Shown: in pieces, positions 38,251 through 46,677 of the stretch
How the letters are laid out: every line of letters begins with the position of its first letter
How positions within the stretch are numbered: the stretch's first letter is position 1
Assembly: GCA_947168315.1 (NCBI GenBank)
Contig: CAMVLL010000006.1
Span: forward strand, 1 to 56,022
Reading direction: 5' to 3'
Length of the DNA stretch: 56,022 nt
Origin: an uncultured Bacteroidota bacterium
GTDB taxonomy: Bacteria; Bacteroidota; Bacteroidia; Bacteroidales; Bacteroidaceae
Notes under the pieces: generated by a model
Database searches by the model: none
What the model saw: the letters and a program-made list of their open reading frames with translations, nothing else
Told to the model about the DNA's origin: nothing
Program-made: the position numbers and the translations under genes

Positions 38251-40239
38251 ATGAGAAAACTTTTATACATCGCTTTGCTGACTGTTCTTGGTACGTTAAG
38301 CGGACAGGCGCAGCAAAATCTCTCACATGGCTATCCAATTGACCCTGTACAGTTTACACAAGTGAAAGTAAACGGTGGCTTTTGGGGACAACGCTTGGAA
38401 GCCAGTCGTAATGTAACGATTCCTTTGGCTTTTAGCAAATGTGAGGAAACAGGACGATACACGAATTTTGAGAATGCCGCTCATCCTTCCGACTCTTATG
38501 TTGTTGGAGGTTATTCTTTTGATGATACAGATGTGTATAAGACCATCGAAGGTGCCAGCTATCTGTTGCAGACTTATCCGGACGCAAAACTGGAACACTA
38601 TATCGACAGTGTATTGGTAATCGTTGCCGGCGCTCAAGAACCGGATGGTTATCTCTATACAGCTCGTACCATGAACCCGAAACATCCGCACGAGTGGGCA
38701 GGATCTAAACGTTGGGAGAAAGTAGAAGAGTTAAGCCATGAATTTTATAACCTTGGACACATGCTGGAGGCTGCCGTTGCTCACTATCGTGCCACCGGAA
38801 AGCGCAATTTCCTTGACATCGCCATCAAATATGCTGATTGTGTGAACCGTGAGATTGGTCCGAACCCAGGACAAGAAGTTCATGTGCCTGGTCATCAGAT
38901 TGCTGAGATGGGATTGGCTAAGCTGTACCTCGCAACAGGCGAAAAGAAATACTTGGATCTGGCTAAATTCTTCCTCGACATGAGAGGACGCAATGGTTAT
39001 CAAGATGAATATAACCAATCACACAAACCTGTATTGGAGCAAGACGAAGCTGTAGGTCATGCTGTTCGAGCAGCCTATATGTATTCGGGTATGGCCGACG
39101 TAGCTGCTTTGACAGGCGATGACTCTTATATCAAGGCTATTGATAAGATCTGGGAAAATATCGTTGGCAAGAAGTACTATATCACTGGTGGTATCGGAGC
39201 TACGAACTATGGTGAGGCTTTCGGACGAAACTATGAACTGCCAAACTCAACCGCTTATTGTGAGACATGTGCTGCCATCGGTTTCGTCTATGTGAACCAC
39301 CGTTTGTTCCTCTTGCACGGGGAGTCAAAATATTACGATGCATTGGAAAGAACATTGTATAATGGCGTTCTTTCTGGCGTTTCTTTGGATGGTGGCTTGT
39401 TCTTCTATCCGAATCCTTTGGAGAGCCACGGTCAACACCAGCGTCAGGCTTGGTTCGGTTGTGCTTGCTGTCCGTCAAATATCTCCCGTTTCATCCCTTC
39501 CATCCCTGGTTATGTGTATGCTGTAAAAGATGATAACGTATATGTGAACTTATTTATGGGCAATACTGCTGAACTGAACGTGAACGGCAAAGAAGTTGTC
39601 TTGGAACAACAGACCACTTATCCGTTGAATGGGGACATCACCTTGAATGTGCAGAAGACAAAGGCTGGTCTCTTCACCTTGAAAGTTCGCGTTCCTGGAT
39701 GGGCACAGAACCAAGTAGTACCAAGCGACTTGTACACCTACACCGATGGTAAGAAAGCCAGTTTCTCTATCACAGTAAACGGTGAGGCAATAGCAAAAGA
39801 TGGTACTACTCCTGTAGGAAAAGATGGTTACTGCAACATCACACGTAAGTGGAAGAAGGGCGACAAGATGCAGATTCACTTTAATATGGAGCCACGTACC
39901 GTTAAGGCAAATGATCGCGTTGTAGCAGATAGAGGTCGTGTATCCGTAGAACGTGGTCCGTTGGTTTATTGTGCAGAATGGCCCGACAATAATTTCAACA
40001 TCTTAAGCACAGTAGTTAGCAAGAATCCGAAGTTCGAAACGGTTGAAAAGAAGGATATGCTTTATGGCATCAATATGTTGACCACAGATGCGCAAACAAT
40101 TGGTTACGATGCTAACGGAAAGATCGTCTCAAAGGATGTGAAGATGAATCTTATTCCGTACTATGCATGGAATCATCGAGGAAAAGGAAATATGATGGTT
40201 TGGCTCTTACAAGATATCAATGAGGCAATTGTGAAATAA
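38251..40239 (+). CDS. Glycoside hydrolase family 127 beta-L-arabinofuranosidase
   Basis: A 662-residue secreted GH127 (DUF1680) enzyme. Signal peptide MRKLLYIALLTVLGTLSGQAQ. An (alpha/alpha)6 barrel (about 30-440) and C-terminal beta-sandwich domains follow. The zinc/cysteine active site of the family is intact: Glu338 and Cys340 in CETCAAIG, Cys406 and Cys407 in GCACCPSN. It would remove beta-L-arabinofuranose from plant arabinan or extensin glycans. A TTG-started extension from 38221 is excluded because it lies inside the -7 box. No SusC/D genes flank it; a decayed possible GH gene lies downstream. Confidence 0.92.
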   Translation: MRKLLYIALLTVLGTLSGQAQQNLSHGYPIDPVQFTQVKVNGGFWGQRLEASRNVTIPLAFSKCEETGRYTNFENAAHPSDSYVVGGYSFDDTDVYKTIEGASYLLQTYPDAKLEHYIDSVLVIVAGAQEPDGYLYTARTMNPKHPHEWAGSKRWEKVEELSHEFYNLGHMLEAAVAHYRATGKRNFLDIAIKYADCVNREIGPNPGQEVHVPGHQIAEMGLAKLYLATGEKKYLDLAKFFLDMRGRNGYQDEYNQSHKPVLEQDEAVGHAVRAAYMYSGMADVAALTGDDSYIKAIDKIWENIVGKKYYITGGIGATNYGEAFGRNYELPNSTAYCETCAAIGFVYVNHRLFLLHGESKYYDALERTLYNGVLSGVSLDGGLFFYPNPLESHGQHQRQAWFGCACCPSNISRFIPSIPGYVYAVKDDNVYVNLFMGNTAELNVNGKEVVLEQQTTYPLNGDITLNVQKTKAGLFTLKVRVPGWAQNQVVPSDLYTYTDGKKASFSITVNGEAIAKDGTTPVGKDGYCNITRKWKKGDKMQIHFNMEPRTVKANDRVVADRGRVSVERGPLVYCAEWPDNNFNILSTVVSKNPKFETVEKKDMLYGINMLTTDAQTIGYDANGKIVSKDVKMNLIPYYAWNHRGKGNMMVWLLQDINEAIVK

Positions 40240-40261
40240 ATCCATCCATCAGAAATCATAT

Positions 40262-40312
40262 AACCGTCAGGTAAGAGGAAGTTCCCAATTATCTGACGGT
40301 TTTATTTTATAC
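40262..40312 (+). terminator. Terminator after the GH127 gene
   Basis: AACCGTCAGGTAA (40262-40274) pairs with TTATCTGACGGTT (40289-40301) with one G-T pair, followed by a T-rich run. Confidence 0.85.
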
Positions 40313-40315
40313 TCA

Positions 40316-40428
40316 GCACTTCAAAACTCGATATTTGGCTGCAAAAACTTGACGTTTGGCTACAAAAACTGAGAGGTTAGCCTGAAAATCACCAATTCTG
40401 AAAAGAATAATACGATGAACAAAACCTG
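40316..40428. repeat. Intergenic element B: four degenerate 21-bp units plus conserved tail
   Basis: Unit cores at 40326 (ACTCGAT), 40347 (ACTTGAC), 40368 (ACTGAGA) and about 40389 keep a 21-bp period, each after CAAAA or GAAAA. The tail AAGAATAATACGATGA (40403-40418) differs from element A in one base and keeps the same 14-bp offset from the last unit. Like element A, it sits just past a terminator. Confidence 0.72.
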
Positions 40429-40560
40429 AAAACTCAACAACGATAAGTTCTATAGAATTCCTGTAGGGGATTAGCTTGTCTAATCCCGCCAATATCTTAC
40501 TTAAGGAGATAAAACTCTCTATTCCAACAAATAAAACCTATTATGATTGGACAATTTTAG
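40429..40560. other. Non-coding stretch with a perfect hairpin
   Basis: No gene is seen. GGGATTAG (40467-40474), loop CTTGT, CTAATCCC (40480-40487) is a perfect 8-bp hairpin without a T-run, so a structural or binding role is as likely as termination. Confidence 0.4.
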
Positions 40561-40782
40561 GTATTATTCATACTGTTTTATAAGTATCATACGTATATTT
40601 TCGTATATTTACATCCAAATACTATTATAGCCTTATACAGTGCCGTTGAAAAAGACGGGAAACAGGGCTTTGTTCAGCTTATTGGAGCCGACCCACAGAA
40701 AGATACTCGAGAACTGACAAAAGTTTACAGTCAGGGAGCTTTTCAATTGGTCTGAGCAGAGATTTTTAAGATGGCTAAATAG
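40561..40782 (+). pseudogene. Decayed C-terminal gene fragment
   Basis: One frame is open from 40561 with no start codon. From about 40624 it reads like real protein (IIALYSAVEKDGKQGF, then GADPQKDTRELTKVYS), hits TGA at 40753 after SQGAFQLV, and continues AEIFKMAK to a TAG at 40780. If the TGA were GGA, the end would read GAFQLVGAEIFKMAK, which resembles the C-terminus of GH105/GH88-type unsaturated glycuronyl hydrolases. That identity is tentative. A TATATTTA just upstream looks like a decayed -7 box. Confidence 0.4.
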
Positions 40783-40862
40783 TAGAATCTTGCAGATACT
40801 CAAATAGTTATAAAATATTTCGACAGACTGTTTTAGTCACAAATGAATTATTTTTTTACAAT

Positions 40863-41285
40863 ATGATAACATTCCAAACCGATGACATAGAGATGCCAAA
40901 GCTTAACCAGCAACAGATAACAGAGTGGGTTAAGCAAGTAGCTTTGTCATACCAGAAAAGAGTGGGCAACATCGCATATTTCTTCTGTTCCGACAAACGA
41001 ATCTTAGAGGTGAACCGTGAGTATCTACAGCATGATTACTATACGGATATCATCACTTTTGATTATTGTGTAGGGAACCGACTGTCGGGCGACTTGTTCA
41101 TCAGCCTCGATACGGTTCATTCGAACGCCGAACTGTTCAACCAACCTTACGAAAGAGAACTACATCGAGTCATTATCCATGGAGTCTTGCACCTCTGCGG
41201 TATCAATGATAAGGGACCGGGAGAACGAGAAATCATGGAAGCTGCCGAGAACAAGGCACTCGCCTTGTTGGATGAGATGGATTAA
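40863..41285 (+). CDS. ybeY: Endoribonuclease YbeY
   Basis: A 140-residue metal-dependent RNase of 16S rRNA maturation and ribosome quality control. NREYLQHDYYTDIITFDY and GDLFISLDTV are conserved. The metal motif reads HGVLHLCGINDKG: the first two His are present, but the third (DH in E. coli) is DK, which I believe is common in this phylum. It starts 87 bp before mnmG, which has its own promoter. Confidence 0.93.
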   Translation: MITFQTDDIEMPKLNQQQITEWVKQVALSYQKRVGNIAYFFCSDKRILEVNREYLQHDYYTDIITFDYCVGNRLSGDLFISLDTVHSNAELFNQPYERELHRVIIHGVLHLCGINDKGPGEREIMEAAENKALALLDEMD

Positions 41286-41343
41286 CCAACAAAAGGCTGC
41301 TCGCTTTTTTAGGGATATATCCTACTTTCTGCCAACTTTTTCG

Positions 41344-41351
41344 TACTTTTG
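41344..41351 (+). promoter_or_regulatory. -7 box TACTTTTG of mnmG
   Basis: TACTTTTG followed by C, 21 bp before ATG 41373. It overlaps the alternative TTG start at 41349 and so rules it out. Confidence 0.6.
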
Positions 41352-41372
41352 CAAAGTTATTTAGGTAGATGC

Positions 41373-43244
41373 ATGGAATTTAAGTACGACGTGATAGTTA
41401 TTGGAGCAGGACATGCTGGCTGTGAGGCTGCTTGTGCTTCTGCCAACTTAGGTGCAAAGACTTGTTTGATCACTATGGATATGAACAAGATTGCACAGAT
41501 GAGTTGTAACCCTGCCGTTGGAGGTATTGCAAAAGGTCAGATTGTCCGTGAAGTGGATGCCTTGGGCGGTTATATGGGTATAGTAACCGACCGTACAGCC
41601 ATCCAGTTCCGCATGCTCAACCGGTCGAAAGGTCCGGCAATGTGGAGTCCTCGCGCTCAATGCGACCGTGCAAAGTTTATCTGGACATGGCGAGAAATAC
41701 TTGAGAACATCCCCAATCTTCATATTTGGCAAGATACCGTCGAGGAATTATTGGTAGAAAATGGTGAAGTAACAGGCGCTACAACCGTCTGGGGCGTTAC
41801 CTTCTACGCAAAATGTGTCATCGTCACAGCTGGAACTTTCCTGAACGGACTGATGCACATCGGTCGAAAGATGGTACCGGGCGGAAGAACTGCCGAACCT
41901 GCATCCTATCACTTGACAGAGTCAATCACACGCCACGGCGTTCATGCCGACAGGATGAAGACCGGTACTCCCGTCCGCATAGATAGCCGAAGTGTTCACT
42001 TGGACGAGATGGAGCCTCAATACGGTGAAAATGATTTTCATCGCTTCTCTTTTATTAGCGAGCCACGCAAATTGAAACAGCTGAACTGCTGGACCTGCTT
42101 CACCAATGAGGAAGTTCACGAGATCCTTCGTACAGGCTTGCCCGACTCTCCTCTTTATAACGGACAAATAAAGAGTATCGGGCCGCGGTATTGCCCTAGT
42201 ATCGAGACAAAACTGTTTACGTTCCCAGATAAAGAACAGCATCAGCTTTTCCTTGAGCCAGAAGGAGAGACGACGCACGAGATGTACTTGAACGGTTTCT
42301 CCTCTTCCCTCCCCATCGATGTTCAAATTAAGGCATTGAAGAAGATTCCAGCCCTCCGTGACTTGGTCGTTTATCGTCCAGGATACGCCATCGAATATGA
42401 TTTCTTCGATCCTACCCAACTCCAACACACGTTGGAATCGAAGTTGGTAAAGAATCTTTTCCTCGCAGGACAAGTAAATGGAACTACAGGATACGAGGAA
42501 GCAGCCGGACAAGGCTTAATTGCAGGTGTCAACGCCGCCATTAACTGCTTCGGTGGTGAACCTTTCATCCTTGGACGTGACGAAGCATATATCGGAGTTT
42601 TGATTGACGACCTTGTTACAAAGGGTGTCGACGAACCATACCGAATGTTTACATCCAGAGCAGAGTACCGAATCTTACTTCGTCAAGACGATGCCGACAT
42701 GCGGTTGACAGAGCGCTCCTATCGTATCGGACTGGCTAAACAAGAACGCTACGATATGATGAAGACCAAACGTGAAAGCATTCAACATATCATTGAGTTT
42801 GCACAATCCTATGCGATAAAAGCCAATCTGATTAACGATGCCCTCCAACAACTTGGAACGACTCCGTTGGTACGAGGCTGTAAACTGAGCGACCTCATCA
42901 ACCGCCCACAGATTACATTAAAGAATATCTCCGAATACGTGCCCGCTTTCAAGAACGAATTAGATAAGATTACCGACCGCAAAGAGGAGATTATTGAGGC
43001 GGCAGAAGTCCAGATGAAATACCAAGGCTATATCAACCGCGAAAAGATTATCGCCGAAAAAATCCATCGCTTGGAAGCAATCCGCATAAAAGACAAATTC
43101 GATTACGACCAATTGAACTCTCTGACCATTGAAGCCAGACAAAAACTGAAAAAGATCAATCCTGTCACCTTGGCACAAGCCAGTCGTATACCAGGAATCT
43201 CGCCCAGTGACATCAATGTCTTACTCGTTTTATTAGGTCGATAA
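41373..43244 (+). CDS. mnmG: tRNA uridine-5-carboxymethylaminomethyl modification enzyme MnmG
   Basis: A 623-residue FAD enzyme that, with MnmE, modifies U34 of certain tRNAs. The N-terminal VIGAGHAGCEAA binds FAD, CNPAVGGIAKGQIVREVDALGG is the family signature, and GQVNGTTGYEEAAGQGLIAG is the second one. The C-terminal helical domain ends LTLAQASRIPGISPSDI-like. ATG 41373 fits the family start (MEFKYDVIVIGAG) and the promoter position. A parS sequence lies in the short gap after its stop. Formerly gidA, often near the chromosome origin. Confidence 0.97.
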   Translation: MEFKYDVIVIGAGHAGCEAACASANLGAKTCLITMDMNKIAQMSCNPAVGGIAKGQIVREVDALGGYMGIVTDRTAIQFRMLNRSKGPAMWSPRAQCDRAKFIWTWREILENIPNLHIWQDTVEELLVENGEVTGATTVWGVTFYAKCVIVTAGTFLNGLMHIGRKMVPGGRTAEPASYHLTESITRHGVHADRMKTGTPVRIDSRSVHLDEMEPQYGENDFHRFSFISEPRKLKQLNCWTCFTNEEVHEILRTGLPDSPLYNGQIKSIGPRYCPSIETKLFTFPDKEQHQLFLEPEGETTHEMYLNGFSSSLPIDVQIKALKKIPALRDLVVYRPGYAIEYDFFDPTQLQHTLESKLVKNLFLAGQVNGTTGYEEAAGQGLIAGVNAAINCFGGEPFILGRDEAYIGVLIDDLVTKGVDEPYRMFTSRAEYRILLRQDDADMRLTERSYRIGLAKQERYDMMKTKRESIQHIIEFAQSYAIKANLINDALQQLGTTPLVRGCKLSDLINRPQITLKNISEYVPAFKNELDKITDRKEEIIEAAEVQMKYQGYINREKIIAEKIHRLEAIRIKDKFDYDQLNSLTIEARQKLKKINPVTLAQASRIPGISPSDINVLLVLLGR

Positions 43245-43251
43245 ATAGAAT

Positions 43252-43267
43252 TGTTCCACGTGAAACA
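43252..43267. other. parS: parS centromere-like site (ParB/Spo0J binding)
   Basis: TGTTCCACGTGAAACA is an exact match to the conserved 16-bp bacterial parS consensus TGTTNCACGTGAAACA, with its CACGTG core. It sits 8 bp after the mnmG stop and 34 bp before the apt ATG. ParB loads here and spreads to segregate the chromosome; parS sites usually cluster around the origin. parA and parB are not in the window. Confidence 0.85.
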
Positions 43268-43300
43268 ATTGATTAAAAGAAAAACTATAAAACATTGGAT

Positions 43301-43837
43301 ATGAACACAGAAGTACTATTGAAAAATCTACGCACAATCCCTGATTTCCCCATAAAGGGAATTCTATTCTTCGACGTAACTACCCTATTCAAGGACCCGA
43401 CGTGCTTGAAAATAATGGTAGATGATCTATATGAATACTATAAGGACAAAGGAATCACAAAAGTGGTAGGAATTGAGTCAAGAGGATTCGTATTAGGTGG
43501 AGCCTTGGCTGAAAAACTTGGCGCAGGACTTATCATGGCAAGAAAACCAGGAAAACTTCCTGCAGACACCATTGAGGAAACATACGAAAAAGAATATGGT
43601 AAAGACACCATCCAAATACATAGAGACGCCCTAAACGAGAATGATGTCGTTCTTCTGCATGACGATCTTTTGGCAACAGGTGGAACAATGGCAGCAGCTG
43701 AACGTTTAGTGGAAAAATTTGGTGTGAAGAAAATTTATGTCAACTTCATCATGGAGATATCCGACTTGAACGGAAGAAATGTATTCCCTAAAGATGTGGA
43801 TGTTTATAGCCTACTTTCGGTATCTGAACAACAATAA
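43301..43837 (+). CDS. apt: Adenine phosphoribosyltransferase
   Basis: A 178-residue purine-salvage enzyme making AMP from adenine and PRPP. The PRPP loop is VVLLHDDLLATGGTMAA, with GIESRGFVLGGALA and RKPGKLP for base and pyrophosphate contacts. ATG 43301 is preferred to the TTG two codons upstream. Length is standard. Probably shares a transcript with mnmG or starts just after parS. Confidence 0.95.
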   Translation: MNTEVLLKNLRTIPDFPIKGILFFDVTTLFKDPTCLKIMVDDLYEYYKDKGITKVVGIESRGFVLGGALAEKLGAGLIMARKPGKLPADTIEETYEKEYGKDTIQIHRDALNENDVVLLHDDLLATGGTMAAAERLVEKFGVKKIYVNFIMEISDLNGRNVFPKDVDVYSLLSVSEQQ

Positions 43838-43840
43838 AAG

Positions 43841-45673
43841 ATGCGAAATAAAGAAGAAGATTCAAAAAGGATGGATTACTTGATGGGGATCGTTCACAAT
43901 CTCCCAGAACTACCGGGCGTATATCAATACCGGAACGAGGAAGGAACCATCATCTACGTCGGGAAAGCGAAAAACCTGAAGCGTAGAGTCTCTTCTTATT
44001 TCAATAAAAATCAGCAAAGCGCAAAGACACGAATGCTTGTCAGCAAAATAGAAGATATCCGATACATCGTCGTAAAGACAGAAGAAGACGCTCTTTTGCT
44101 GGAGAACAACCTTATCAAGCGGTATAAGCCTAAATACAACGTTCTGCTGAAAGACGATAAGACATATCCTTCTATCTGCGTAAGCAACGAATATTTTCCG
44201 AGGATATTCAAAACAAGAAGAATCATCAAAAATGGTTCTACTTACTTTGGACCATATAGTCACCCTCAGTCGATGTATGCCGCACTAGAGTTGATCAAAA
44301 AGATTTATCCACTCCGTACATGCAGACTGAACCTGACCCCTGAAAATATTCAAGCGGGTAAGTTCAAAGAATGTCTTGAATATCACATCGGAAACTGCAA
44401 AGCACCATGCACTGGTAGACAAAGTCACGAGGCATACGCAAAAGATATCGATGAAATCAAAGATATACTCAAAGGTGAGACTCAAGTGGTAAGCGATATA
44501 CTACGCGATGAAATGCTTCAGCTTGCCCAAGAACTACGGTTCGAGGAAGCCCAGGTAATAAAGGATAGATACGATTTAATCGAAAATTATCGCGCAAAGA
44601 GTGAGGTAGTAAACTCAACAATTCACAATGTAGATGTTTTCTCTATCGAAATGGACGATAAATCGGCATATGTAAACTACTTACACATCGTCAAAGGAAG
44701 TATCAATCAAGCATTTACATTTGAATATAAGATTCGGATGAACGAAACAAAGGAAGAAATCCTTCAACTGGGTATCATCGAGATGCGAGAACGTTATCAA
44801 AGCACATCCAAGGAGATAATTGTTCCATTCGAATTGGACATGGAAATGGCTGGTGTGACATTTACCATTCCGCAAAGGGGTGAGAAAAAACATTTGCTCG
44901 ACCTTTCCATCATGAATGTGAAACAATATAAGGTCGATCGGTTGAAGCAAGCCGATAAACTAAACCCGGAACAAAAGAAAGTGCGCATTCTCACCGAAAT
45001 AAAAGAACAACTCCATATGGAAAGGATGCCGGCTCATATCGAATGTTTCGATAATTCAAACATCCAAGGAAGTGATCCAGTCGCCGCTTGTGTGGTATTT
45101 AAAATGGGAAAACCAAGTAAGAAAGAGTATCGGAAATACAATATCAAGACGGTTACCGGGCCCGATGATTATGCCTCCATGAAAGAAGTCGTATTCCGTA
45201 GGTATTCACGATTGATGGATGAAGGACAACCGCTACCCGACCTCATCATCACAGACGGTGGTAAAGGACAAATGGAAGTGGTACGAGAAATCATTGAGGA
45301 TGTGCTTCACCTGAACATCCCTATTGCCGGATTAGCAAAAGATAACCGACATCGTACTAATGAACTACTGTACGGATTCCCTCCGCAAGTGATAGGAGTC
45401 AAACAAAGTACGCCATTATTCCACTTACTCGAACAGATCCAAGACGAGGTACACCGATTTGCCATCACATTCCATCGTGAGAAACGAAGCAAACGACAGA
45501 TAAGTTCTGTTCTTGATAACATAGCTGGAATAGGTCCCAAACGAAAAGAAGAACTTCTGAAAGTATTCAAGACTGTGGCTCGAATAAAAAAAGCTTCGGA
45601 AGAGGAAATAGCAAAAATTATAGGTCCTTCAGCAGCACAAAACCTGCTGAAAGCTTTAAATAGTGAAATATGA
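43841..45673 (+). CDS. uvrC: UvrABC system excinuclease subunit C
   Basis: A 610-residue nucleotide-excision-repair endonuclease. The GIY-YIG 3'-incision domain is at the N-terminus (GVYQYRNEEGTIIYVGKAKNLKRR). A UVR motif region (ELRFEEAQVIKDRYDLI) follows, then the RNase H-like 5'-incision domain (ECFDNSNIQGSDPVAACVVF, ITDGGKGQ), and tandem helix-hairpin-helix motifs at the end (VLDNIAGIGPKRKEELL). It starts 3 bp after apt; dtd overlaps its stop by 4 bp. An internal ATG at 43871 is an alternative start. Confidence 0.97.
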   Translation: MRNKEEDSKRMDYLMGIVHNLPELPGVYQYRNEEGTIIYVGKAKNLKRRVSSYFNKNQQSAKTRMLVSKIEDIRYIVVKTEEDALLLENNLIKRYKPKYNVLLKDDKTYPSICVSNEYFPRIFKTRRIIKNGSTYFGPYSHPQSMYAALELIKKIYPLRTCRLNLTPENIQAGKFKECLEYHIGNCKAPCTGRQSHEAYAKDIDEIKDILKGETQVVSDILRDEMLQLAQELRFEEAQVIKDRYDLIENYRAKSEVVNSTIHNVDVFSIEMDDKSAYVNYLHIVKGSINQAFTFEYKIRMNETKEEILQLGIIEMRERYQSTSKEIIVPFELDMEMAGVTFTIPQRGEKKHLLDLSIMNVKQYKVDRLKQADKLNPEQKKVRILTEIKEQLHMERMPAHIECFDNSNIQGSDPVAACVVFKMGKPSKKEYRKYNIKTVTGPDDYASMKEVVFRRYSRLMDEGQPLPDLIITDGGKGQMEVVREIIEDVLHLNIPIAGLAKDNRHRTNELLYGFPPQVIGVKQSTPLFHLLEQIQDEVHRFAITFHREKRSKRQISSVLDNIAGIGPKRKEELLKVFKTVARIKKASEEEIAKIIGPSAAQNLLKALNSEI

Positions 45674-46122
45674 GAATAGTAATTCAACGTGTCAGTCGTG
45701 CTTCGGTGACCATAAACCAGAAGTGTAAAGCCGCTATCCAACAAGGATTCATGATTCTTGTAGGAATAGAAGAACAAGACACCCAAGAAGACGCTGACTG
45801 GCTTTGCAAGAAAGTGGTAAACCTGCGCGTCTTCGATGACGAACAAGGAATAATGAATAAGTCCATTCAGGAAATTGATGGTAATATATTGGTTATCAGC
45901 CAGTTTACATTGCACGCTTCCTATAAGAAAGGGAATAGACCATCATATATTAAAGCAGCGAAACATAACATAGCCATTCCACTTTATGATTACTTTTGTA
46001 AAGCACTATCCACTGCGCTCGGTAAAGAAGTTGGAACAGGAGAATTTGGAGCTATGATGCAAGTTGAACTGATTAACGATGGGCCAGTAACAATCTGTAT
46101 GGATTCAAAACATAAGGAATAA
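45670..46122 (+). CDS. dtd: D-aminoacyl-tRNA deacylase
   Basis: A 150-residue enzyme that hydrolyses D-aminoacyl-tRNA (and glycyl-tRNA-Ala). MRIVIQRVSRASVTI is the typical N-terminus; the catalytic SQFTLHASYKKGNRP contains the conserved SQFT, and GTGEFGAMMQVELINDGPVT supplies the GP cis-proline motif that excludes L-substrates. ATGA overlap with uvrC indicates coupling. Confidence 0.96.
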   Translation: MRIVIQRVSRASVTINQKCKAAIQQGFMILVGIEEQDTQEDADWLCKKVVNLRVFDDEQGIMNKSIQEIDGNILVISQFTLHASYKKGNRPSYIKAAKHNIAIPLYDYFCKALSTALGKEVGTGEFGAMMQVELINDGPVTICMDSKHKE

Positions 46123-46126
46123 GAAA

Positions 46127-46342
46127 ATGAAAAAGTACATCGAATACATTAATTTCATCATCATCCTAATGCTTATCATCGGAAGATTAATGCACTGGGA
46201 CATAGTTATTTACCTGTCTGCTATACTTTCTATAGTATTATTGGTTTACTTACTATTTCATTGGCGAGAAAATAAGATTAAATTGGTTTTAATCAGTATA
46301 TTTGTTGGAATATTAGCCGTCATCTTTTTAATGACCATTTAA
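46127..46342 (+). CDS. Small three-helix membrane protein (71 residues)
   Basis: An uncharacterised 71-residue protein with three hydrophobic stretches: residues about 7-21 (INFIIILMLIIG), 26-45 (VIYLSAILSIVLLVYLLF) and 52-71 (LVLISIFVGILAVIFLM), with short basic loops. It lies 4 bp after dtd, and its stop is immediately followed by the ATG of the MazG-like gene, so it belongs to the operon. No family recognised. Confidence 0.75.
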   Translation: MKKYIEYINFIIILMLIIGRLMHWDIVIYLSAILSIVLLVYLLFHWRENKIKLVLISIFVGILAVIFLMTI

Positions 46343-46675
46343 ATGGAAGAAATAAGCATACAAAAAGCACAGCAATTAGTCGACGAGTGGATTCACAAAT
46401 ACGGTGTGAGATACTTCAGCGAACTTACCAACATGACTGTTTTGACAGAAGAAGTTGGAGAGTTAGCCAGGGTAATGGCACGGAAATACGGGGACCAAAG
46501 TTTCAAGCCAGGCGAGAGTGATAATTTATCCGATGAAATGGCAGATATATTTTGGGTACTCATCTGTCTGGCCAACCAAACAGGAGTGAATCTGACGGAG
46601 GCTTTTCAGAAGAATTTGGAGAAAAAAACAAATAGAGATAAAGAGAGACATATCAACAACCCTAAATTAAAATAA
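46343..46675 (+). CDS. MazG-like nucleotide pyrophosphohydrolase
   Basis: An 110-residue all-alpha NTP pyrophosphatase. The metal-binding signature is present: EEVGEL near residue 32 and DEMADIFW near residue 62, giving the ExxE...ExxD set of the MazG/iMazG fold. Such enzymes clear non-canonical nucleotides. It abuts the small membrane gene and is followed 2 bp later by deoC, a nucleoside-catabolism gene. Confidence 0.88.
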   Translation: MEEISIQKAQQLVDEWIHKYGVRYFSELTNMTVLTEEVGELARVMARKYGDQSFKPGESDNLSDEMADIFWVLICLANQTGVNLTEAFQKNLEKKTNRDKERHINNPKLK

Positions 46676-46677
46676 AA

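Noticed and set aside
41172-41215. YbeY inactivated by loss of its third metal His (DK instead of DH)
   Set aside because: I believe this variant is usual in Bacteroidetes YbeY and the rest of the protein is intact, so it is not treated as a defect.
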